DNA of 64,000 bases from Uliginosibacterium paludis. Lineage in GTDB: Bacteria > Pseudomonadota > Gammaproteobacteria > Burkholderiales > Rhodocyclaceae. Within the stretch, counting starts at the first letter, position 1; each line of letters opens with the position of its first letter. The notes under the pieces were generated by a model. It was not told where the DNA came from. It ran no database searches and saw only the letters and a program-made list of their open reading frames with translations. Of the stretch, positions 7,819 through 16,586 are shown one piece after another. Location: the NCBI RefSeq assembly GCF_039631355.1, contig NZ_JBDIVF010000001.1, positions 868,001 to 932,000 of the forward strand. The letters are read 5' to 3'. The position numbers were made by a program, and so were the translations under genes.

Positions 7819-8982
7819 TTATTTGCGCTCCATCGCTGCGCGATAAGCCTTCAAAGTTCCGGTCACCGTCCGTTCCCATGAAAACGAACCCGCATGCGCG
7901 ATGCCGGAAGGAATAACACGCTCGCGCCATGGTTCATCTTCGATAGCACGCACGAGCAAGTGGCTTAATTGATCCACATCGTCAGGCGCGCACATCAAGG
8001 GATAGCCGCCGCCAACCTCTGGAAGGCTAGTCGAATCAGAACAAACCACCGGAACCCCCGAAGCCATGGCCTCGAGAAGCGGCAAACCAAACCCTTCGTA
8101 AAGAGAAGGGAAGGCAAATATCCTCGCACCTGAATACAAAACAGGAAGATCGGAAGCAGAAACAAACCCCAGGTAAAAAGCCCACCCCTCTGATTGTGCC
8201 TGCTGAAGACGCACATGCACTTCATCACTGCACCAGCCACGGTACCCGGCAACAACAAGTGGGAAGTGATTCTTGACCCTTGCGGGCAAGATCTCATAGG
8301 CATCAAGCAAACGCCCCAGATTTTTCCTCGGCTCAACCGTGCCTGCATAAAGAACGTAACGCCCGAAGCCAAGACCAAACCGGACCAGCACCTCCGCACA
8401 CTCCTTAGCAGTCCGGGGCTTGAACTCAGAAGAAGCGGCCAAGGGAACCGCCAGTACTCGCTCAGGCGAAAACCCGGAATAGGCAAGAACCGCCTGTCTA
8501 GCGTGCTCAGATATGGTCAGCAAAACATCGGCACGCTCAAGTGCAACAGGCAACTCACTCCGCATATAGGCAACGCGTTCGGGCGGATGAAATTCAGGGC
8601 AGTCCAATACGGAAAGATCGTGAAAAGTCGCCACGCTCGGGCCGTCATAGGCAGGAAGATAGTAATTGGGGCCGTGATACACAGCCCCTTCGGCATTCAT
8701 GAGCGCCCTGACTCTGAGCACATCATTAATCGACCTATAAATATCCAGCACACATCGGTGTTCGACAAAACGGCGCCCGACAAAACGCTTCAACGATGAA
8801 AGAGCGGTCGTCGGCGAAACACCGGGCTCGCTTGGAAACGAGCGCCCAAGACGTCGCCCGGACAGAAAAAAAAGACGTTCGACCTCTTCACTCTGTCCGA
8901 GTCCTTTTGCAAGCTCGTACGCATACCTGCCTATGCCTGTTAGCGGAAACCGAATAACATCAACACCGAGCGCAACCTTCAT
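7819..8982 (-). CDS. family 4 glycosyltransferase, mannosyltransferase-like
   Basis: A 387-residue GT-B enzyme with GVDVIRFPLTGIGRYAYEL at the N-terminus, the pattern seen in O-antigen mannosyltransferases of the WbaZ/WbdB type. Downstream motifs are VLYAGTVEPRKN (about residues 208-219) and the E(x7)E signature EGFGLPLLEAMASG (about residues 295-308). A near-perfect GGGGAGGAG ribosome site precedes the ATG. It is cotranscribed with the next GT4 gene (2-base gap) and probably with gmd upstream. The presence of gmd, which uses GDP-mannose, makes GDP-mannose a plausible donor. The linkage is not predictable. Confidence 0.85.
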   Translation of the reverse strand: MKVALGVDVIRFPLTGIGRYAYELAKGLGQSEEVERLFFLSGRRLGRSFPSEPGVSPTTALSSLKRFVGRRFVEHRCVLDIYRSINDVLRVRALMNAEGAVYHGPNYYLPAYDGPSVATFHDLSVLDCPEFHPPERVAYMRSELPVALERADVLLTISEHARQAVLAYSGFSPERVLAVPLAASSEFKPRTAKECAEVLVRFGLGFGRYVLYAGTVEPRKNLGRLLDAYEILPARVKNHFPLVVAGYRGWCSDEVHVRLQQAQSEGWAFYLGFVSASDLPVLYSGARIFAFPSLYEGFGLPLLEAMASGVPVVCSDSTSLPEVGGGYPLMCAPDDVDQLSHLLVRAIEDEPWRERVIPSGIAHAGSFSWERTVTGTLKAYRAAMERK

Positions 8983-9045
8983 GCTCCTCCCCGAGCAAAC
9001 CGGGCGGGTCCTGCCCGCCCGTTACGATGATGTGCGCGAAACCCC

Positions 9046-10128
9046 TTATTCCTTGTAGTCGTAGGCAACGTAGCCATGTTTCTTTGCCAGCTCATCCCGC
9101 TGCGCAGCTTTCAGATCTTCACGCATCATTTCAGAAACCAGTTCGGCGAAACTGATCTTCGGCGTCCAACCTAATTTTTCGCGCGCCTTGGTCGCATCAC
9201 CAAGCAGTGTTTCAACTTCTGCGGGCCTGAAGTACATTGGATCAACAGCGACGATGCAACGCCCATTCTCGTCGTACCCCTTCTCTTCAACCCCGGCCCC
9301 CTTCCAGATGATCGTCTTGCCTAGCTCGGCAGCTGCCGCCTCAACGAACTCTCGCACGCTGTACTGAACACCGGTGGCAATCACGAAATCCTCCGGCTTG
9401 TCCTGCTGAAGCATCATCCACTGCATTTCCACATAGTCCTTGGCGTGCCCCCAATCCCGCTTGGAATCCAGGTTGCCAAGATACAAACAGTCCTGCAAGC
9501 CAAGAGAAATCCGCGCAAGCGCACGAGTAATCTTGCGGGTCACGAATGTTTCACCGCGAACCGGGCTCTCATGATTGAACAGAATTCCGTTACAAGCATA
9601 CATACCGTATGCCTCGCGATAATTCACGGTAATCCAGTAGGCATAGAGTTTGGCAACCGCGTACGGTGAGCGAGGATAAAAAGGCGTAGTTTCACGCTGC
9701 GGAATTTCCTGAACAAGCCCATAAAGCTCGGAAGTCGACGCCTGATAAAACCGGGTTTTCTTTTCAAGCCCCAGAATGCGGATAGCCTCCAGGACACGCA
9801 GAGCACCCAACGCATCTGAATTGGCGGTGTACTCCGGCTCTTCGAAAGACACCGCTACATGTGACTGGGCAGCCAGGTTATAGATCTCGTCCGGCTGAAC
9901 CTGCTGAATGATCCGGATCAGACAGGAAGAGTCTGTCATGTCGCCGTAATGGAGAACAAAGCGACGGCCCTCAACATGATGGTCCGTCAGCAAATGGTCA
10001 ACCCGGTCCGTATTGAAGAGCGACGCACGGCGTTTGATGCCATGAACTTCGTATCCTTTGCTAAGCAGCAACTCAGCCAAATACGACCCATCTTGACCAG
10101 TAACCCCTGTAATTAGCGCCTTTTTCAC
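9046..10128 (-). CDS. gmd: GDP-mannose 4,6-dehydratase
   Basis: A 360-residue short-chain dehydrogenase that converts GDP-D-mannose to GDP-4-keto-6-deoxy-D-mannose. The NADP site is GVTGQDGSYLAELLL (about residues 8-22) followed by HGIKRR. Catalytic residues are in STSELYG and in the YxxxK of SPYAVAKLYAYW. A GTG start at 10128 gives VKKALITG, the standard N-terminus, with AAGGGAA upstream; the ATG at 10164 would overlap the gtrA-like gene by 26 bases. With fcl at 19378-20334 in the same locus it forms a complete GDP-L-fucose pathway from GDP-mannose. No GDP-mannose pyrophosphorylase is seen in the window. Confidence 0.94.
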   Translation of the reverse strand: MKKALITGVTGQDGSYLAELLLSKGYEVHGIKRRASLFNTDRVDHLLTDHHVEGRRFVLHYGDMTDSSCLIRIIQQVQPDEIYNLAAQSHVAVSFEEPEYTANSDALGALRVLEAIRILGLEKKTRFYQASTSELYGLVQEIPQRETTPFYPRSPYAVAKLYAYWITVNYREAYGMYACNGILFNHESPVRGETFVTRKITRALARISLGLQDCLYLGNLDSKRDWGHAKDYVEMQWMMLQQDKPEDFVIATGVQYSVREFVEAAAAELGKTIIWKGAGVEEKGYDENGRCIVAVDPMYFRPAEVETLLGDATKAREKLGWTPKISFAELVSEMMREDLKAAQRDELAKKHGYVAYDYKE

Positions 10129-10138
10129 TTCATTTCCC

Positions 10139-10525
10139 TTAATGTGTTCGTGTAGAAAATACAAAAAATTTATTCATAACAAATGACGCGCCAACATAGA
10201 CTACGCCGGAAACTGCTTGTGCCCACCCTGCATGAAAACCAACACCTCTTACAAGCACGATCAGCACAATCAAATTCAACAGATACGCCACTGCAAACAC
10301 ACATAAAAACTTCAAAAACTCTAACCCAACAGAATTTTCACTAGAAAAAGTATACTTTCTGTTTGCAAAGAACGAAAAAACCATACCCACCCCATAACCT
10401 GCGGCATTACTCGCCTCTGGCCCCACTCCGCACCCATACATCAAAATAAAAATCGTACCGTAGCCGATTATTGTATTAAACACACCAACGGATGCGTACC
10501 TAACAAACTGCCAGAAATGACTCAT
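10139..10525 (-). CDS. GtrA-family membrane protein (undecaprenyl-sugar translocation)
   Basis: A 128-residue protein with four predicted membrane helices (about residues 8-30, 38-55, 70-93 and 98-122), the size and topology of GtrA. The conserved segments FVRYASVGVFNTIIGYG and FFANRKYTFSS are the family signature. In phage-type O-antigen modification GtrA is thought to flip undecaprenyl-phosphate-linked sugar to the periplasmic face. Its partners here are the GtrB-like enzyme at 12537-13541 and the large membrane protein at 10540-12540. Codon use is AT-rich relative to the rest of the window, suggesting transfer. Confidence 0.88.
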   Translation of the reverse strand: MSHFWQFVRYASVGVFNTIIGYGTIFILMYGCGVGPEASNAAGYGVGMVFSFFANRKYTFSSENSVGLEFLKFLCVFAVAYLLNLIVLIVLVRGVGFHAGWAQAVSGVVYVGASFVMNKFFVFSTRTH

Positions 10526-10539
10526 AGCGCAGTTTAAAC

Positions 10540-12540
10540 CTATTTAATTTTAGAAACTTGAGACAAAGAAAGCATAAAACCAAGATCGCGACGATCTTTG
10601 TTCATTCCTAACTCGAATGGAGAAACAGTACTTCTTGCAACGAATCTGAACTCATGCTCCCGATCGCCATACATCGCCAACACTACCGTCTTCTCATCTG
10701 TATTCCTAAAATCAAGCTCCTTGAACAAAATTCCGTCCTTGAAAATAGAGATCGTATTTGGAAGCCCGAAGTCAGGAACACTGATTTTTGCCACGACGTC
10801 GGAATCAAAAGAAGAATTAACCTTCAACGAAACTTCTTTTCCGCCCCAACCATCAGGATATAGGCCTCGCCACACCTGCCGCGGCTCTTCCCCCAATATT
10901 CTGTATAGCTTATAGCCAACCGATGTCTCCTCGATTTTCGGAGAAGAATCCCACAGACTAAAGAAAAACGCGGGAGCACTTAATTCCTTCTCAGAAACCA
11001 ACTCCATTTCGTAAGAGTTCCACTTTTTAAGCAGAGACTCCTCTTGGTAGTATGGGGCCACCCCCCGCAAGAACCACGTCCCTACTTTTCTTCCTGTAAA
11101 TGCAAGGACATAGTCCCCCTTTGAAGGAAAGTTTTTATAATTCCCGTCGAGATCAGCCTTGGTTACGCCCAACAATTTTAGTAAATCAGGTTTGTCCACT
11201 TGCGCGGGATCGAGAGCATCAGCTAGCCCCCACACGCCCGACTCTCTACCACCCAGAAACTCTAGAACATCGCCCGTCCCGCCAACCTGTTCAGAATAAA
11301 AAGGATAGGACTCAAGCATCAAGCGGCCCGACCCGCCAGACTTTTCAACATAACTGCGCAGAGCACTCTCATAAACCAATGAATACTGAACTTGGCTCAA
11401 AGCCACGTAATACATAGACAACATCCCATAGGCTGTTGCGCAAAAAACCATCCCATAAAAGACAAGTTTTGGTAAAGACCGAAGAGCCCCTTCTAAAACT
11501 TTACCGCCTGCATACACAGCACAAACCTTGAAAAGAAGCGCAGGAAAAAGCATGTAATACGGCATCGGCCAGCGCCACATCAAGAGCGCAAGGTAAAACG
11601 CCCACCCCAAAGAGCAAAGAGAGATCATAAAAACCACAGACCGGTCATCCTCTCCCTCACACTTAACCCTCCAGAAATAAATCCGCCAAAACAAGTACCC
11701 CAACAAAAAAGCCGACACCAAGCCAAATAAAAAAACATCAGGTTGCTGCGCAACATAAAACAAAAAATTATCTCGCACAAGAGACCAAGAAACTTCATAA
11801 CTTACGTAACTTGGATCATTACCAGCTTTCTCAAAAAAGTAATACGGCACTCTGGAAATCAAAGCGCCAATAAACAACACCCCCAAGAGTCTAAGGTAAT
11901 CAACAAAAATCAGCTGCCCCGCCTCAGATCGGACTCTTCGGACCAACAAGGACACAAAAACCCCCGTCACCGCAAACCCAACAAGCGCAAGAGACGTTTC
12001 CTTTGACCACAAAGACAACAAAAATAATAAAACGAGCGCAAAATTCCTATAAGCGCCTCTTAAAACCCCAAAAGCGCCATTAAAAAATACAATCAAAAAC
12101 AAAGACACAAAAAAACAAGCCAAGGGCTCTGGTTTTCCAAGCGTATAAACACTTTCTGCGACGGGGCTTCCGACTGCGATCAAAACCACAAGCCCAACAC
12201 CCCAAAAGACGCTCCGCCGCAACGACAAAAGCACCGCCCCCCAAATTGCCGCAGAGGAGATATACAACAGAGTAACAAACAAAAAATACAAGGAAAAATT
12301 GGCGCCAAAAATATAGTAATTTAGAGCATAGAACAGCCAATAGACAGGGACATACCTTCCAGAGCCTGTATTTGGATTTACGATCCAATCAAACCAATCA
12401 CTGAAATTTGATCCGATTTTTACTAAAGCAGGAAGATCCAAAGGAAACCAACCGGAAAACAAGGCGGGAGATAAAAATATCGCCCATACGAGGATCGAGC
12501 ACCCAATATAAATACAAAAAACTTTGCGTGACATCTTCAT
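10540..12540 (-). CDS. large multi-spanning GT-C-type glycosyltransferase (putative)
   Basis: A 666-residue protein. About 11-12 hydrophobic helices fill residues 8-400, and residues 400-666 form a soluble region whose last 100 residues look like a beta-sandwich (VSLKVNSSFDS, FGLPNTISIFKDG). The pattern GKPEPLACFFVSLFL after an acidic first loop resembles membrane GT-C glycosyltransferases that use lipid-phosphate sugars. It overlaps the upstream GtrB-like gene by ATGA and is 14 bases from the gtrA-like gene, so it fills the place of the serotype-specific third gene of gtr clusters. It is the most AT-rich gene here (line 11701-11760 has 23 G/C of 60). An O-antigen polymerase role is less likely but not excluded. 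Confidence 0.68.
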   Translation of the reverse strand: MKMSRKVFCIYIGCSILVWAIFLSPALFSGWFPLDLPALVKIGSNFSDWFDWIVNPNTGSGRYVPVYWLFYALNYYIFGANFSLYFLFVTLLYISSAAIWGAVLLSLRRSVFWGVGLVVLIAVGSPVAESVYTLGKPEPLACFFVSLFLIVFFNGAFGVLRGAYRNFALVLLFLLSLWSKETSLALVGFAVTGVFVSLLVRRVRSEAGQLIFVDYLRLLGVLFIGALISRVPYYFFEKAGNDPSYVSYEVSWSLVRDNFLFYVAQQPDVFLFGLVSAFLLGYLFWRIYFWRVKCEGEDDRSVVFMISLCSLGWAFYLALLMWRWPMPYYMLFPALLFKVCAVYAGGKVLEGALRSLPKLVFYGMVFCATAYGMLSMYYVALSQVQYSLVYESALRSYVEKSGGSGRLMLESYPFYSEQVGGTGDVLEFLGGRESGVWGLADALDPAQVDKPDLLKLLGVTKADLDGNYKNFPSKGDYVLAFTGRKVGTWFLRGVAPYYQEESLLKKWNSYEMELVSEKELSAPAFFFSLWDSSPKIEETSVGYKLYRILGEEPRQVWRGLYPDGWGGKEVSLKVNSSFDSDVVAKISVPDFGLPNTISIFKDGILFKELDFRNTDEKTVVLAMYGDREHEFRFVARSTVSPFELGMNKDRRDLGFMLSLSQVSKIK

Positions 12541-13541
12541 TTTCCGCCCCGCAATGAGGCGTCGTTTTCCGTCACTCCACCAACATCCCTCGCCACCACA
12601 GCATCAATGAGGTATCGTGGCCGTCCTTTCACTTCGACATAGATTTTGCCGACATACTCGCCGACAATGCCCACAGCAAGCATTATTGCCCCCCCAAGAA
12701 GGTACAGAGGAATGGTGACGGAGGCCCAGCCTGGCAAGGCTTCCCCTTGGACAACCGAGAAGAATGCGTGGAGAGAGAAAAGAAATGAAACAAAAAAAAC
12801 TCCTCCGCCCAACCATGAGATCACACGGAGAGGCGTAACAGAAAAGGATGTCACTCCGTTCCAAGCAAGAGCAAGCATTTTCTTCAGCGGGTATTTGCTT
12901 TCCCCTGCCAACCGAGGCGAGATCCCATAACTGACGGTTTTTATTTTCCCGTGAAGCAGGGGCTGAAGCCCTCTCAAAAACAACACCCTCTCGCCGAATT
13001 TAGCCAAATTCTCAAGAGCTTTGCTGGACATGAGGCGGCAGTCTGCGTGATTCTCAACCAAATCAACCCCAAGCCAACGCATTCCCTTATAAAACAAAGC
13101 CGCGGTCATCTTCTTAAACAAGGGGTCGGCATCTCGCGCTGTCTTGACCCCCAAAACTATCTCCGCGCCCGCTCTAAACTCCTCTAACATCAAAGGCAAA
13201 GCATTTAAATCATCTTGCAGGTCAGCATCGATGCTGATGACTGCATCACAACACCCCGTCACATATGTCAATCCAGCCAAGAGCGCGCTCTGATGGCCTG
13301 CATTACAAGAAAGCTTAATTCCATGTATCCGACCCGGGTATCTTTCCACGGCGTCACTGATAATCGCCCAAGTGGAGTCTCTTGAGCCGTCGTCAACAAG
13401 AACAGCAAAACTGGATGGAGCACACCCGTGATGAACCACGAAGTCGTCCAAAAGCTGAATAAGCTTAGGAATCGACGTGCCAAGCACGGCCTCTTCGTTG
13501 TAGCAGGGCGCGACAATCGAGATTCTTGTCAGTTCAGGCAT
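12537..13541 (-). CDS. GtrB-like polyprenyl-phosphate glycosyltransferase
   Basis: A 334-residue GT2 enzyme. The catalytic domain begins ISIVAPCYNEE (about residues 7-17), has the DDGSRDST nucleotide-sugar motif and the metal-binding DADLQDD (about residues 103-109). Two C-terminal helices (about residues 236-260 and 272-296) anchor it in the inner membrane, as in GtrB/DPMS/ArnC proteins. It should transfer a sugar from a nucleotide donor to undecaprenyl phosphate on the cytoplasmic face. With the GtrA-like flippase and the GT-C protein it makes a complete gtr-type module. Whether the sugar is glucose or another hexose is not visible. Confidence 0.88.
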   Translation of the reverse strand: MPELTRISIVAPCYNEEAVLGTSIPKLIQLLDDFVVHHGCAPSSFAVLVDDGSRDSTWAIISDAVERYPGRIHGIKLSCNAGHQSALLAGLTYVTGCCDAVISIDADLQDDLNALPLMLEEFRAGAEIVLGVKTARDADPLFKKMTAALFYKGMRWLGVDLVENHADCRLMSSKALENLAKFGERVLFLRGLQPLLHGKIKTVSYGISPRLAGESKYPLKKMLALAWNGVTSFSVTPLRVISWLGGGVFFVSFLFSLHAFFSVVQGEALPGWASVTIPLYLLGGAIMLAVGIVGEYVGKIYVEVKGRPRYLIDAVVARDVGGVTENDASLRGGK

Positions 13542-13568
13542 AATATCTAGAACATTCCAGAGAAAACA

Positions 13569-14036
13569 TTATTTATTAACTTTAACCAGCACTCTCGCCA
13601 CCTGAGAGCCCACGCCGGCAAACCAGAAGGCGCTATTCTGCAGAAAATCAATTTCCAGAATATAAACCCCCTCTTCGCTCGGAGCGCGGATATTCATCAG
13701 AAAGTCTTGCGAATCGCCAACCCCCAGATCCTTGGACAAGAAAGTCATCTTGCCGTCCCAAACAACAACCCTGTTGTCGGTCCCCAGCCAGTGATAACTC
13801 GCACCAACCCTGAAATAGTCCCCCTCTTTTCCAAGAGCAGGCAACAAGGCGCCCCCAACATTTGTAACCCTTACCTTGAGTTTGAAATCAGCCTCTGTCT
13901 TTACCGCTCTGGCTGTATCAAGAACCATCAGAGCAACGGCGACACCCTTCGCATCAAGGCGCCCATCCACCTTCGTTTGTCCAGAACACCCCGACAAAAA
14001 TGAAGCGATCATAAAAAGACAGAAATAACTTTTCAT
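13569..14036 (-). CDS. small lipoprotein with sugar-binding-like beta-sandwich
   Basis: A 155-residue protein with a signal peptide ending in FLSGC (Cys at about residue 17), so a likely lipoprotein. The mature part shows strands VRVTNVGG, SYHWLG, VVVWDG, then DLGVGDS, YILEIDFL and WFAGVGS. This order resembles a beta-sandwich module often fused to methyltransferases, glycosyltransferases or Wzt C-termini in ABC-dependent polysaccharide loci. Finding it alone on a lipid anchor is unusual. A very strong GGAGGAAAT site fixes the start. It sits between the gtr-like module and the coiled-coil methyltransferase. Function unknown; binding of the exported chain is inference. Confidence 0.7.
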   Translation of the reverse strand: MKSYFCLFMIASFLSGCSGQTKVDGRLDAKGVAVALMVLDTARAVKTEADFKLKVRVTNVGGALLPALGKEGDYFRVGASYHWLGTDNRVVVWDGKMTFLSKDLGVGDSQDFLMNIRAPSEEGVYILEIDFLQNSAFWFAGVGSQVARVLVKVNK

Positions 14037-14063
14037 ATTTCCTCCAAAAACCGACGGAGCGCG

Positions 14064-15251
14064 TCAGCTTACGCACAATCGCGAAACAAAGTGAAACCCT
14101 TCGGATGGATTATTCGCATAATTATGGAAGTCCTGAAACTTCCAGCCGTTGCCTCTCGGAAACGAATCATACCTAAAGAGCGGGTCATCCAGGAAAGCCA
14201 GTCCATTCGCCCAAAAAAGGGCCCTCCACCAATCTCTAGATTTAACCGTCACGTGATATGGAACTCCATCCCTAGAGAGGTACTCGACACAGGAAATACT
14301 TCCAACAAAATATCCCCCTGGGGCCAATAAATTACGTACATTGGCAAGCACTCCCGGCAAGTCAACCTCAGCGATATGCTCCAGAACCTCCCAAGAACTG
14401 ATCAGATCGAACCTGATCTCTACAGAGGCCTCTGCTGACTTGATACAGAACGGCTTTGTAATGTCGCAGGTATGAAGGCGTCCGGGAAGAAGAGGCCAAA
14501 ACCCTATTTCGTTACGCCTGCAAAAATCCGAGCCATCCACACCTACAGCCATGACACCATGAACGGCCATTTCATAAACAAGTCCGCCGCCCCCCACCCC
14601 CAGGTCGAGGAATCGGAAATTTTTTCCTAAAATTTCGATGCTGTTCAATACAAACGGCGTGGGGCGAACGACGCCCTCTGCCGTCGATTCCGGGTAAAGA
14701 TGGTCGTTGCTCTGCACGGCAACCGGATAGTCTGTTTCGACCAAAACGCTTTTTGAAATATCGAGACTGACTATTGATCCTCTTTTTAGTGACTCGACGT
14801 AAGTCTTGTGCAAAGAATCAATCACAAAATCAATTGAAACCTGCTGGAGCGTTGATTGATGCATCAATGACTGTGTTCGTTGATCCAGCACAGTCGAAAC
14901 GGACTTGACATGAAGCAGAGAGTCCGAAATCTGGCAGCGCTCAGCATTAATGGTATTCATCCCAATTTCTATTGCTGAAGCCTGCTGCGCGGCAGTTGCG
15001 GAAATCGTTCGAACATCATTCAACTGGCTTTCAATAATCCGGCTTCTTTCCTCAACAACTCGAACGAGTTCAAGAGCGGCGTCAGCCTGTCTCTCAAGGC
15101 TTCTGCTGCGCTCTTCTACGATGCGCAAAAGAATTTGCGCGTCGCGCAATTGAGCGAGGGCTTGATCTGCCAAAGCAGGCAAACCAAAAATCCTACGGAC
15201 AGACCGAAGCCCGTTGAATGACTTGATGACAGCAGAGCGAATCCAGTTCAT
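14064..15251 (-). CDS. SAM methyltransferase with N-terminal coiled coil
   Basis: A 395-residue protein of two parts. Residues about 28-165 are strongly helical with heptad character and an internal repeat: IVEERSR at 44-50 and VVEERSR at 65-71, exactly three heptads apart. Residues about 200-395 are a class I methyltransferase with FRFLDLGVGGGGLVYEM as the SAM-binding motif I and EVLEHI downstream. It lies directly after wzt (18-base gap) with an AGGTGA site. Methyl caps on the non-reducing end and coiled-coil rulers are known for ABC-exported O-polysaccharides in E. coli O8/O9a WbdD; a similar capping role is proposed here but no kinase domain is present. Confidence 0.8.
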   Translation of the reverse strand: MNWIRSAVIKSFNGLRSVRRIFGLPALADQALAQLRDAQILLRIVEERSRSLERQADAALELVRVVEERSRIIESQLNDVRTISATAAQQASAIEIGMNTINAERCQISDSLLHVKSVSTVLDQRTQSLMHQSTLQQVSIDFVIDSLHKTYVESLKRGSIVSLDISKSVLVETDYPVAVQSNDHLYPESTAEGVVRPTPFVLNSIEILGKNFRFLDLGVGGGGLVYEMAVHGVMAVGVDGSDFCRRNEIGFWPLLPGRLHTCDITKPFCIKSAEASVEIRFDLISSWEVLEHIAEVDLPGVLANVRNLLAPGGYFVGSISCVEYLSRDGVPYHVTVKSRDWWRALFWANGLAFLDDPLFRYDSFPRGNGWKFQDFHNYANNPSEGFHFVSRLCVS

Positions 15252-15269
15252 ACAGTCACCTGTAAAGAC

Positions 15270-16586
15270 TCATTCCACAACATAGGATCGGAGACCCATG
15301 TCGCAAACCCCGTCGAAAACATATTCCCTGTTTCTCAGCACAACAGAAAAATGTGCCGCCTCATCGATCCAGTGCAATATCCGTTGGTTACCGTAATACC
15401 TGTCGTACTCAAGAGCAACAACAGCCTGAACTTCGTAAAGATTCGCGGAAAGCGAACAAGGGCCGGAAAAACAGACAGTAAAAGACTCACCACTCCCGAA
15501 CTCTCGCAACCAAAAAACATCCGGGTCATGCTCAAGATTCCTGGGCATGTCTTCATTAAGAGTTCCCCAAGTAGTGACCTTGACTCCTTCTTTATTTCTT
15601 ATCCGGAAAGCGACATTCAGGTTTTTTGCCGCAACATGAGCAACGCATTCAATGCGGATATGCAAGTCATCCCCAGCGTAAAACGTGCTCTGCTCTACCC
15701 CCGCCGAGTCCGTTACCCGGACCGATATGATTTCTACATCAAGATTTCCGTATGACTTGGCTGGCGTCTGTTTGACAGACGCCACATTATTGATTCTCTG
15801 CAACTCGCGAAATTCGGACTCTTCTACTTTCTGAAGGTATTCCCTATACGAGAACAGCACATCGGAGGTTCTGCCGTAGGACGCAACACGACCATTTTCG
15901 AGAAAAATGGATCTGCTCGTAAGCGTTCGCACGGTTTCTTGGTCATGAGAGACGAACAGAAGCGAGCAGCCATCATCCAGCAATTGCTCAATCCTCCTGA
16001 AGCAACGTTTCTGAAACAATGCATCGCCCACCGCCAAGGCCTCATCAACAATGAGAATGTCGGGCTCTACCTGTGTCTGAACCGCTACGGCGAGTCGGAC
16101 TACCATTCCGCTTGAATACGACTTGACAGGCTGATCAAGGTGCTGGCCTATGTCTGCGAAACCCGCAATTGCGTCGAACCGCTCGTCAATTTCTGACTTC
16201 TGCAATCCGAGCAACGCGCCATTCAGGTATATATTCTCTCGGCCGGAAAACTCAGGATCAAACCCCGACCCCAATTCCAGCAATGCGGCAAGCCTTCCGT
16301 TTGTTTCAACACTCCCGCTGGAAGGGGTCAGCGTACCGGCAATAATCTGAAGCAGAGTGCTTTTCCCGCTTCCGTTCCGGCCGACAATACCAAAGGACTC
16401 ACCCTTCCTGACCTCGAGACTAACCTCTGAAAGCGCCCAGAACTCCCTGAAGTAATTCCGCCCATGCCTCCCAAAAAACCGGCCAACACGGGGAAAAACA
16501 AACTGCTTCAGCTGATCGGACGGATTGTCATAAAGTTCAAACTTCTTGGAAACCGCTGAAACCGTAATCGCGTTTTCACAAGACAT
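15270..16586 (-). CDS. wzt: O-polysaccharide ABC exporter, ATP-binding subunit Wzt
   Basis: A 438-residue ATPase. Residues about 8-245 hold the nucleotide-binding domain: Walker A GRNGSGKST, Q-loop region, ABC signature YSSGM (about residues 170-174), Walker B ILIVDEAL and switch FVSHD. The C-terminal extension (about residues 280-438) is a beta-rich domain like the one in Wzt proteins that recognise a terminal modification on the glycan before export. The start at 16586 (MSCENAITV) was chosen for its AAGGGA site; it overlaps wzm by 11 bases. The long C-terminal domain implies that export requires a capped chain, consistent with the adjacent methyltransferase. Confidence 0.92.
   Translation of the reverse strand: MSCENAITVSAVSKKFELYDNPSDQLKQFVFPRVGRFFGRHGRNYFREFWALSEVSLEVRKGESFGIVGRNGSGKSTLLQIIAGTLTPSSGSVETNGRLAALLELGSGFDPEFSGRENIYLNGALLGLQKSEIDERFDAIAGFADIGQHLDQPVKSYSSGMVVRLAVAVQTQVEPDILIVDEALAVGDALFQKRCFRRIEQLLDDGCSLLFVSHDQETVRTLTSRSIFLENGRVASYGRTSDVLFSYREYLQKVEESEFRELQRINNVASVKQTPAKSYGNLDVEIISVRVTDSAGVEQSTFYAGDDLHIRIECVAHVAAKNLNVAFRIRNKEGVKVTTWGTLNEDMPRNLEHDPDVFWLREFGSGESFTVCFSGPCSLSANLYEVQAVVALEYDRYYGNQRILHWIDEAAHFSVVLRNREYVFDGVCDMGLRSYVVE

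Noticed and set aside
10540..12540. Annotation of the large membrane protein as Wzy polymerase
   Set aside because: The long soluble C-terminal region and the place between GtrA- and GtrB-like genes fit a GT-C transferase better; Wzy proteins usually lack such a domain.
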